Positions 1-10,197 of a DNA stretch of 64,000 bases are shown piece by piece. The notes under the pieces were generated by a model. It saw only the letters and a list, made by a program, of their open reading frames with translations. It made no database searches and was not told where the DNA came from. Position 1 is the first letter of the stretch. Every line of letters starts with the position of its first letter. The DNA is from Echiichthys vipera (taxonomy: Eukaryota > Chordata > Actinopteri > Perciformes > Trachinidae), in assembly GCA_963691815.1 (NCBI GenBank), contig OY829656.1:4900048-4964047 (forward strand), written 5' to 3'. The translations under genes and the position numbers were made by a program.

Positions 1-1325
1 TTATGCTGGGACTTTACTGATCAGGACCACTTAAGATCAAATTGGGCTGTTGTGGCCCCTGAACTAAGATGGGTTTGACACCCCTGTGTTAAATGAATGA
101 CACAGTAGCTCCAGATGTTGTTATCTGGAGTAAAATATCAGCAGTAAGTCAAATGTCATGAATCAAAGGCTGCTGGAGTTGGGAGATCAATAAGAAACTT
201 TATCATCGTGCCTTGTCCCTGAAAAAGCCGCTTCACTGACATCGCTGTGCAGGAATCCTGTGCAGCGCCTGAACGTGACGGTGATTTATCGGTGATTAAA
301 CGCACCATGCAACGCCATTTCCAATCTCTTTCTTTTAAAAGCACAAAGCGCTCACAGTGCGGTTTGCAGAGGAAGAAAAGCGTGACATTCCTGCTGTCGC
401 CGCGGTGCGTTCCAGGAATGTGACATGTTTTCCTTTTGGCGTTTGTGTTTACTTTTGAAAGTCTTTTTGCACGCACACACACACACACCGGCTTCAACGA
501 CACGAAGACAGACGAGTCGGTCGCCTTCGGAGGAATGTTAGATCACGCTACACACACCCGTCCCACGTCTCCACGCACAGGGGCCCCGTTTGGCCCGGGG
601 CCCGCGCGAGGATAACACAGCCATTTATCTAAAAAGACGGTTACAAACGGTTAAATCAGCGTTACGCAGCAGACCGCCTCGGATAATGACTTCCTGACGG
701 CTCTGTGATGTATGGAGGAAGTCGGAGGCGGTTTAACCCGTCCTTCACCTCCACGCTCTCATATTCACGGTCTGCTGCCGTTTATTGGCCTGTAATATTT
801 TTTCACTGCTGTGTTTTGCACGACGCGTCTCTAAAGCTGTTTTTCTCCTCCTTTCCGGCCCCTGACTCCATTTTAGATCACAAAATAACAGGTTTTCAAC
901 GGAGCTGTTTGTACCTATAATGCACTTTAGCTCGCATGTAATTCACGTCTTTATTCATGTACGAAAACCAAACCACAACCTTTTTTTAAGTCGTTTTGGT
1001 GCCTAAACTTAACCTTCACCATGGCCTAGCTTTGGGTATACGGAGGCCATTCTCATGCTCTGTTACATCTCATACGATGTTGCAGCAGATACCGTTTGGT
1101 GTTAAATTTAACCCTTTCTTACCACTAGAGAATTGATTTAAAATGGTCAAAAATGCCTCCTAGTTAAAGGTTGAATACGGAGAATGAGCAGAACTCACAC
1201 CATCTAGTGTCTCAAGATCATAGTCGAACCTGTTTCATTCAGATATGTTGAGGTCAAAGGTCAAGGGAGCCCTCTGAGTTTTTCCTCGCCAAACATTAAA
1301 GCGTTGGTAGCTGCTACAGCCTCTT
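1..1325. other. Non-coding, no gene recognised
   Basis: No exon or RNA gene was recognised. Around 540-700 the sequence is GC-rich with several CpGs, which could be an old CpG-rich regulatory patch, but nothing proves it. Bases about 1143-1230 belong to a short dispersed repeat that recurs near 14318-14370; both contain a 'CTCTAGTGTCTCAAGATC'-like stretch. The open frames here lack splice context and known domains. Confidence 0.4.
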
Positions 1326-1901
1326 AAGGCGCCCTCCCACTGTGCGTCCGACCCGTGCCCCGTGCTTTAGGGTCCTTGTCCCCCCCTCCAGGCCCGTTTG
1401 TACCCACACTACCTGGGCCTCGGAGAATGCTTCTTGCTGCCTATACGTCATCACGCCGTAACACGTCACACGCATTGATGACGTCATGGCGATGCGTGGC
1501 TTTGTTTCCAGATCTCTCCGTAGACCTCGGAGTTTTTGTGCGTCTTGTCGACTGTTTTTGAATCTTTTCATCGACCAAATCTGCAGTAAACACTCCACCT
1601 CCGCATCACACCAACGTGAACCTTTCGCCGCCATTGTTTGAAATGTCCGCGCATGGTCCCTCCTTCTTTTTTCTATGTCCCAACAGGCGCACAGGAAATG
1701 ACCTGAGAACCGCCGTAGGCCTCGTGCTCGTACACGTGCAAACGTGCTTTACAAAAGCCCACCTCTCCCAAACGGGCCGTGGACGGCAAGCTGGCCGCTC
1801 CTAGACGCGGTACGGTTGCACTCACACTGGTCAAAGGAACCAGACTTTAGATGTAAAACCTGTTTGGACACGATACAGGTGGACAGTGTGAGTGCGCCCT
1901 A
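1326..1901. mobile_element. hAT-like MITE, copy 1 (near full length)
   Basis: The left end reads GGCGCCCTCCCACTGTG. The right end near 1885-1901 is its imperfect inverse (CAGTGTGAGTGCGCCC), giving terminal inverted repeats on an element of about 575 bp. The left ~230 bp recur in reverse complement at 59830-60061, and the left ~95 bp at 46739-46836. No transposase is present, so it is a non-autonomous element. The superfamily is a guess from the ends; I could not fix a target-site duplication. Confidence 0.65.
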
Positions 1902-2985
1902 AAAGGCATTACTGTTTTCCCGCAGTTCTGTTAATATTCAACTGTTCAGGCACCATAAAGCAAATTCCATTCATCTGCATTATACTGGAGCCTGGAGGCA
2001 GAGATCTCGAAGACTGGTTTTTCAAAAACTGGAGAAGAAACAGTTTGAATGGAAGTGAGAGAAAAGTCCTTTAAATAGATGAATATTTGAGAAACCTGTT
2101 TGCATTCCCAAGTGTCAAGACGAGGAATTTTATCTTTTACGTGACTGATCTGACAGATTGTTGCAACGATGTCGCACAGCAGGTTGTTCTGGAGGAGTCG
2201 TTTGTTTTCTGCACGACAAAAAAACATTAAAAATATTAAAAACTGTAAAAAATAATTGTTGGAATGCGCCCTAAAGTTTCAGTCCATTAGAACCCTGTTG
2301 AGAACTCCTGATACTGTGAGTGATCGGCACTTTTTGCACTTTGAAGCAACTCCTGATCAGATTTTCTACGCATTTTTATAAATATTATACAAGGTTTATT
2401 GTTTTTATAGCATCAAGGAGGATTTAGTGCTTCTTTTATCCTGGTTCCAGTGTTTTAAATACTCTTATTTCTTCTGGTGTGAGTCATTTGCACATTGATT
2501 GACAGACAGAGTGATTATCCCTTTTTATTCCCCTCTTTAGCTCTTTTTACAAACCTGTGACTAATAAAAAGTGAAGTGAAGTGAAACTCTGGAACCTGAC
2601 GGGTCATAATCCAGTCCATAAACGGCTTCCTGATGTTTATGGACGACTTGTTAACTGGGATCCAGAGTCGCACGCCGGCTCGCTGCCAAAGGGAAAGACG
2701 AGACGGAGAGAAACAGATGAAATCAACGAGCTGCAGCAGCTGCAGAGTCTAAAACGTACAAAAGAACCCCGTCCCTGTTCTTGGCTGTTGTTCCTGCAAA
2801 CCACAGATGCATTCAACCTTTCTGATCCACTGTAACCCATCCCCGTTCCCTACGAGTCACATACCGACAGTTTTGACGCTCCACGATGGCAGTTTTTTAG
2901 ATTTCTCAGAAGATATAACTTACTGAGTTTTTGTAAATTTGCCTGTATATGCTTAATTGTAAGTATTATTATTAAAAGTACTACA
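1902..2985. other. Non-coding, no gene recognised
   Basis: Mostly AT-rich single-copy-looking sequence. A second short TIR-like end (GCGCCCTAAA) near 2266-2275 echoes the right end of the preceding MITE, so 1891-2275 may hold another small insertion. I looked here for the missing first coding exon of the downstream sulfotransferase (a codon run for YPKxG followed by a GT donor) and did not find it. Confidence 0.35.
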
Positions 2986-4215
2986 TGGCCCGGGCCAGAG
3001 CAACTTCAAGACTTTATTTAATACAGACAGTTTTTTGTGTCTCTGTGATTGTTTTGCATCTTTTTTGTGGTCGTTTGTAGTCAGTAAGTGTATGATTTTG
3101 GTCATTTTGGGTCTTTTTTTCAGGCATTTAGTGTGTTTTTGTGGTCACTTCATGTCTATTTTTAGTCATTTTGTCATTTAGTCATCTTACTGAGTTTTTG
3201 TAATTTTTTCTGTATATGCTTAATTTATAAAAGTACTACATGGCCCGGGCCAGAGCAACTTCAAGACAGTTTTTTTTGTGTCTCTCTGATTGTTTTCATT
3301 TACTTTTAGTCATTTTAGGTTTCTATTTTCTCATTTTATGTCTCTTTATTGTCTTTTTTCAGTCATTTAGTGTCTCTTTATGGTCTTTTTAGGCTTATTA
3401 TTTTAGTTTGCTCCACCCTGGTATCATTCTTTTAATCATTTTGCATCTTTTTTTGTGAATTTTTTTTGTCGTTTGTAGTCAGTTAGTGTATGTTTTTGGT
3501 CGTTTTGTGTCTCTGTGATTGTTTTGCATTTACTTTCCGTCCCTTTGCATCTTTTTTGTGGTTGTTTGTAGTCCGTATGTGTATGATTTTGGTCATTTGG
3601 TGTGTCTTTGAGGTGGTTTTATGCCTTTTTTTCCAACTTCAAGAGTTTATTAAATACAGGCAGATCCCCGGAGCCGTTGTAAACATCCTGTTGCTCGCAC
3701 AATTTAAAGTCATAGAAATAAATTTCAAAAATGACAAATGATAAAAAACAAAAACAAAGGGCTTATTTGAATCCTCCACCATAAAACAATTAACAAAGTT
3801 ATTGAGATTTCAAAATACACAACGATAGAAAATAGAATTGATGGTTAACTTAACGCAAAATATGATAAGAAAGAAGAATGATAATTACCATTGTGTGTGT
3901 GTATGGGGGGGTCATTTTTTACTGTATTGACCCCTGAACAGGTAAATTACCTCTGAGTAAAAACAAATACGACATGTGCAACATTTATAGAGCAGCAGTC
4001 AGATGCTTTTGAAGCATCTTCTGTAACTCTATAGAGATACAATTTTCTATATTTTGGTCCCTGAAATCTTACGGATAATTTTCCAGTACGAGTGAGAAAT
4101 TTAGAAGATGATGTGATGATTTACGTGTAGAATATCAACGTATCTGAGTTTTCTGTTTCAAACTGCTCAGGAATATTCTCTGCGCTTAAAAGGATTGCAA
4201 AGTATTCATGTCATA

Positions 4216-4216
<1 letters not shown>

Positions 4217-4265
<49 letters not shown>
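4217..4265. repeat. (TG)n microsatellite at splice acceptor
   Basis: A nearly pure TG run ends directly in the TAG acceptor of the sulfotransferase exon at 4268, occupying the place of the polypyrimidine tract. Confidence 0.95.
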
Positions 4266-4267
<2 letters not shown>

Positions 4268-4380
4268 GTTTTAACTGGATGGTGGGAGTGGTGAGAAAGA
4301 TCATTTCAGAGGCCACAGGAATGAAAATAGAATCCAGGATGCCTCCGCTGATCGAGTTTTTTGGACCAGACGTCGTAAAG
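4268..4380 (+). CDS. sult6b1: sult6b1 first visible exon (GFNWM...DVVK)
   Basis: Preceded by TGTGTAG and followed by GTATTC. It begins inside the glycine codon that ends the YPKxG PAPS loop, so one base comes from an unseen upstream exon. It reads FNWMVGVVRKIISE and ends with EFFGPDVVK, in phase 0. Cytosolic SULTs usually have a [ST]NW or TTW here, and the Phe-Asn-Trp resembles SULT6B1 Ser-Asn-Trp. Confidence 0.85.
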
Positions 4381-4387
4381 GTATTCG

Positions 4388-4445
<58 letters not shown>

Positions 4446-6834
4446 TTGTACAGTAGGTATGATCAAGGACGGATTATGAGGCAATGGCCCCCTGGGCTCA
4501 TTCTGCATGTTATTTTGTGGTGGTTTTGTGTCGTTTGTAGTCATTTTTCCCCTCCCTGGTGTCATTTTGCAGGTTTGTGATTGTTTTGCATCTATTTTTT
4601 GTGTATTATTTTTCTATACGGTCTTTTTAGGCTTATTTCTTAGTTTGCACCACTCTGGGTTCATTTTGTGGTCATTTTGCATCTTTTTTGTGCAGGTTTT
4701 GTCTTGTTTGTAGTCGGCACATGTATGTTTTTGGTCGTTTTGTGTCTCTGTGATTGTTTTGCATTTACTTTCCGTCCCTTTGCATCTTTTTTCAGGTTGT
4801 TTGTAGTCAGTTAGTGTATGATTTTGGTCATTTTGGGTCTTTATTCAGTCATTTAGTGTGTTTTTGTGCTCGTTTTAGGCCTTTTTTTCACCTCCTTGTT
4901 GTTTTGCAGCTTTGTGATTGTTTGGTATCTAACTATTAAGTAATTTCGCAATCACTTTTAGTCCTTTTATGTTTCTATTTGGTCATTTCATGTCTCTTTA
5001 TGGTCTTTCTAGGCTTATTTTTTTTTAGTTTGCACCACTCTGGGTTTTCCTTTTGCATCTTTTTTGTGCAGGTTTTGTGTTGTTTATAGTCAGTTAGTGT
5101 ATGTTTATGGTCGTTTTATGCCTCTATGTGGTTAATTTTGCCTCTCTATGATTATTTTGCATCTACCTTCAGTCCCTTTGCATCTTTTTTGTGGTTGTTT
5201 GTTGTCAGTTTGTGTTTGGTTTTGGTTTTTATGCGCGTCCTTGTGGTCGTTTTGCATCTCTGTAGTCCTGTTGTAGTTGTTTGTGTACGTCTGTGATAAT
5301 TTAGCATCTCTTTGTGTTTGTTTTGTGTGGGCCTGCTCCCCGTAGGCCTGTTCACTAATCCATCCATGTACAAATAAAGGATCAGAGTCCTACCTCCGCC
5401 ACTGCTGCGTGTGTCTGTAGTCAGATAATGTTGAGGTTACAGACAGATGTGCGTGCAGACAGACAGAGATAAAGTCTGTCCAGTCACCACCATCATCAGA
5501 TGTGATCTAACACAGGGCTGTAGGTGATAACTGCAACATCTGATTAAAACTTCACTAATATTTCTATAACGACTCCGTGTGAAACGAAAGGAATCGTTCA
5601 TTGTTACTTCGGACACAGCGGCGTGTTGTCTGTGTTGGGACCGTTGTTATAAACAAGAGAAACCAAACCTCATTGAGTAAACTGAAGGATGTCAGATGAC
5701 GTTCCTGTCGTTCTGAAAGACGGGATTATGTTAATCAGAGACAGACGTGCAATCAGAGAACGCGCTCGACATTCTTTAAAGATTATATAGAAGATACACA
5801 GAAATGCAGATGTTCTTTGTGTTTTAAACGATTCTTGGAAACCTCGTTGCTGCGCCTGTTTGAAGTGTGCAGGAACACATGGCTTGGTGTGTGTGCGCGT
5901 GCGTGTGTGTGTGTGTGCGTGTGTGTGTGTGAATAGTTAGCTGATGTCTGATGAATTACGTGTTAAAGAGAAATAACATTAAAGGAATAGTTTCAACAGT
6001 TTGGGATATTCCTTCATACATTCTTACAGAGTTAGTGTGACAGATGCAAATTTTGCCATGATTATTTCAATGCTATCGTCTTTTAAATTTTATATTTCCA
6101 CCATCTTGCCTTAAAGGGATCGTTCTGATGTTTTGAAGTGTGGTTGTATAAGGTGTTTCTCCACAGACCCCCACAGTAGATGGTGGTGTAGATTGTAGAA
6201 GCAGACAGGAGACACAGAAGATAAGAAATGTGCTGCTGTGGGTGTGAAGCAGTGGTCTCCGTGAACATGCACAGATGTTTCCTTGCTCCCACAGTTCAAC
6301 AGCAATTTAAGTGTACACTTAACGTAGTGTTTTTACTGCTTTATCTTGCTTTTAGACGGTCCTGTTTTAACTTAGATGAGGAGAAATTAAGCCGTTATCT
6401 GTGCTCTCTTCAAAGCCACCAGACTCGGTTTTCAAAAACAGTGATTTTACAGATTACAGAACACAGGAGTTGCTGGTCTACCACTGCCTCCATTGGATAA
6501 GGCGTGTTTCCATGAGGGTAAAATGTTTGAGGCCACGTCCTCTCAAATGTCCGTTCACTCAGCGTGTTTCCATTACAAAAAAAGGCCCCACAGGGATTTA
6601 CGAGACTCCGGAGGAGACGTATCACTCTGAATGGGTTTGGATCGCCGGGGATCAGCTGATCAGTGTTACAGCGGCGCGTTCTTCCTCAAGAGAAATACAG
6701 AATAGTTGTAGTGTGATTTAAGGCGGCCCATATGATTCACAACGTCAACTTATGTACAATTAACATGAAAGAAAACACTCCACCTTAAAAATTTGAGGTG
6801 CTGTAAAAGTGGGTCGACTTACGCCCTGCTTGCA

Positions 6835-6908
<74 letters not shown>

Positions 6909-8935
6909 AAAATGGGAGAGAGAGAGAGAGCACGCAGCAAAAGGACCACAAGTCAGAATCCAACCCGGCCACTGCTAAGATGCTCGTGCACACATAATTT
7001 TCTGCGCTGTGTTCTTTTTCACCACTGGATAAAAGTGGTGACTTTACTTCGCCGTGTTGTGGTGGCGTCTGTACGACCACACGTCACATCCCGCTGAGAG
7101 CTACATCCAATCAGCGACAGGGTTTCTCTCAGGGGAGAAAAACGCCCCTGCTCAGCGACAGCACCAACAAATGGCCACTCGAGAGACTCACATGCAAATT
7201 AGGGGCCTTCTGGCGAGAAAGACCCGCCTCATTGGGGGTATTCGACCATAGTGGAAACGCACCTTTAGTTTGTGTGTGTGATTGTGTGACTTTGGCGTTT
7301 ACAAGGGTTAGGAGGAACTAACAGAACTACCAAACTGACTAACTGATCGAGGCAGCGGTAGATCAGCAACTCCTCTGTTTTGTGATGAAAAATCACCGTT
7401 TTTATTTCAGGAGTTGGTTCATTTTTGTCACAGTCAATGACTAATGGCTGATGAAAAAGCCTAAAAAAGAATATGCACATTGTAATAAATAATAATAAAG
7501 TTGACCTGTCCTGCTCTCCCCTCAGGTCCTGGACGAGACTCCCTCCCCGAGGTTTATGGGGACTCACCTGCACCCTGACAACATCCCCGCTTCCTTCCAT
7601 GCAAAGAAAACTAAATTAAGTTTATATTAATCATATTGTTCTAATCATATTTACAGCAAAGTTTATATCAGACATGAAAAAAGTATTTCCTCATGTCTCA
7701 TTCTCTCTTTTGTGCCGTTTTGATTTTCCTTTCTGTTCCTTTCTTTTTTATTCTTGAATGATTTCTGTGTGTTTCCAGTTCAGCGGCTGAACTGTTTATT
7801 TATTGCTGCGTCGTCGTGTGTTGTACAGATGCTGGTGACTTTCAGGAACCCTAAAGACACTCTGGTCTCCTTTTATCATTTCTCCAACAACAACCCGGTC
7901 CTCCCGTCCGTGCAGTCCTGGGAGTCCTTCTACCACCGCTTCATGAGTGGAGACGGTGAGAAGACACACACACATCAAAATGTTACCGAACACGTCTGCA
8001 GACAGTGTTCACTGAATAAGCACCGGCTGCTCACTCGCACGATGGTTTCAAAGGGCATGCAGGGGTCGTTCATTTGACATTAATAACCCTTTGGTTCTTT
8101 ATCTTCACTTTTCAAATATTCAGACCCAGGTCTGAAAAGTGAAGCCAGTGGTAAAGTGCCTTAATAGAAACTTAAAGTGAAATTCTGGTGAAAAATCAGC
8201 GTCCCATGGTCTTTTTCTGCACTTACATTCATCAAATAAGCCATCAAGACAGTTTTTTTTGGTGTAACAACAAATAACGTAGCAATCCGGGTGAGTCGCT
8301 AACAGCCAGACGTGGCTAACAGGGATTATCTCGGGGCAGTACGGTGAAGGCATTCAAAGGTCTTTTTTAACCACTAATGCTGCTGAAAATAGTTTATTAG
8401 AGTTTATTAAAAGAGTGTTTGTTAAAATGTGTTAAAGACTTACCTACTGGCCCCTGTACCAGCTCCTCTCATAGTAAAGTCCATTACAGTGGATTACCAA
8501 AGTCAACCCCAAAGGAAGGAGCCCATTGTGCTAAAGTGTCCTCAAGGAGCTAAAATACGTGTTAAGTGCCCTCTAGGAGCCAAAACGTGTGCTAAAGTGC
8601 CCTTGAGGAGCTAAAACGTGTGCTAAAGTGCCCTCCAGGAGCATTAACCTGTGCTAAAGTGCCCTTAAAGAGCCAAAACGCGTGCTAAAGTGCCCTCCAG
8701 GAGCTAAACGTGTACTAAAGTGCCCTCCAGGAGCATTAATGTGTGCTAAAGTGCTCTTTAGGAGCTAGAACTGCTGTGAATGCAATGCATATTATGCTTT
8801 GAATGTCACCACTAACAGTTAAAAAAGTAAGTGATTCTTGAGTTAAGGGACAAAACTTTTCCTACATAGAAAAAATCATGTAAAAATAGATTAGTAATAA
8901 TAAAACAAGTACATGCAAAAAACTGGCATTCATTT

Positions 8936-8984
<49 letters not shown>

Positions 8985-10147
8985 GTATTACAGCAGAATT
9001 TGTTACAATGCGTAACGTGACGTAAAATCTGAATCCACAAGCACATAAATGTAATGAACTAAGAGCAAAGCTAAAGTGCTAAATCAGCGCCCAGAGATCA
9101 CAGAGCTGTACAGAGGTTAACCATCACTTTTTAGGCTCCCGTTGGCACAAGCCCAGCAAATATTTACTCACATTCTCTTGCTTTGTTTTCTTGTCATGTG
9201 GTAAATGTCCAATTATTTCACATCCTGCCGCTCCCTCCTGTTACCGCCGTCACCTCACCTAACCTCACCTAACCTGTCCTGACCTCACCTGACCTGTTCC
9301 CGCCTCATTAGTTCTGTTTACTCTCTGTTACTCCTGTTTATCTGCTGCTCTCTGGCCTAACCCTTTGGATGACTATCAAGCTACTTTTGACTATTAATTC
9401 TGCAGCTTCACACCTGCCTTAAGTGTGACTATAGTGCAATTTTAAAGCCCAAACGCGTGTTTAAGTGCCCTCATGGCAGCCTAAAAGTGTGTTTAAGTGC
9501 TCTCTAGGAGCCATAACACGTGCTAAAGTGTGTCCGTTTGAAAAGGGCCGATTGCTTGGCTCCCTTGCTATGAAGTCGATTGGCTGAACAGTTCTGGAGA
9601 TATGTGCAGGGCGGTCATACATACATACTCAGATGGACAGAAATCCATCATCTAATTGTAGTTGCATGATGCTGCGACAGCCCCACCTGTTGGCACAAAC
9701 GACACCAAATCTGCCGTGTCCAGTCTGAAACCACAAAGCAGAGACCGAGGTCATTCAGAGGATGGACGACGTCCCTACTTTTATTACACAATAATGTTTT
9801 AAAAGTAAGCTAAAAACTTATCTCTTCACTTTAGTTTTTAACTAACCCTGTTCATTTCTACCCAATTTATACTGAACTTTAATTCTATTCTCTATTTTTA
9901 ATCCTTACTCTCATTTCTATTGCATTATCAAGTGGGTCTTATTCATGTGAGGATGTATTTTATTGTTAGCTTGTTTTACTTTTATCTGTGGGTTTTATCT
10001 TTTATCTTAACTTCATAATTTGGCACAAATTTTACTGTTTTAATGTCCATTCTTAGTGCACTTAATTTATTTTTTGTAGAGTACTTTGGGCTGCATTTCA
10101 CGTATGAAAGGTGTTATACTAATAAACTTTATTGTTATTATTATTAT

Positions 10148-10197
<50 letters not shown>

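Larger units (their letters stand above)
2990..5335 (+). repeat. Degenerate T/G-rich tandem repeat
   Basis: The stretch is built from drifting ~25-45 bp units such as TTTGTGTCTCTGTGATTG, TTTTGCATCTTTTTTGTGG and GTAGTCAGTTAGTGTATG. A 34-bp block beginning TACTACATGGCCCGGGCC occurs at about 2978 and again at 3234. The array is interrupted at 3640-4500 by non-repetitive sequence holding a sulfotransferase exon. Reverse-complement relatives occur at 54800-54870 and 55165-55330, and a forward one at 53000-53110, so it is a dispersed family rather than a local satellite. Confidence 0.6.
4444..7525. other. sult6b1 intron (remaining sequence)
   Basis: Apart from the T/G-rich tandem repeat up to 5335, an impure TG/CG tract at 5888-5931 and the MITE at 6499-7265, I see no gene or other structured element in this intron. 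Confidence 0.5.

Noticed and set aside
156..503. 115-aa minus-strand open frame
   Set aside because: No recognisable domain, no splice or promoter context, and part of it is CA repeat.
4195..4479. Open frame reading MQSIHVIM then Val-Cys repeats through the exon
   Set aside because: The Val-Cys part is translated TG microsatellite; only 4268-4380 is exon.
8640..8760. Minisatellite at 8526-8770 as a CRISPR-like array
   Set aside because: No unique spacers; units are contiguous and degenerate, in a vertebrate intron.
9241..9300. CACCTAACCTCACCTAACC run as a possible telomere-like or CRISPR-like repeat
   Set aside because: Too short and irregular; a simple CCT-rich stretch.
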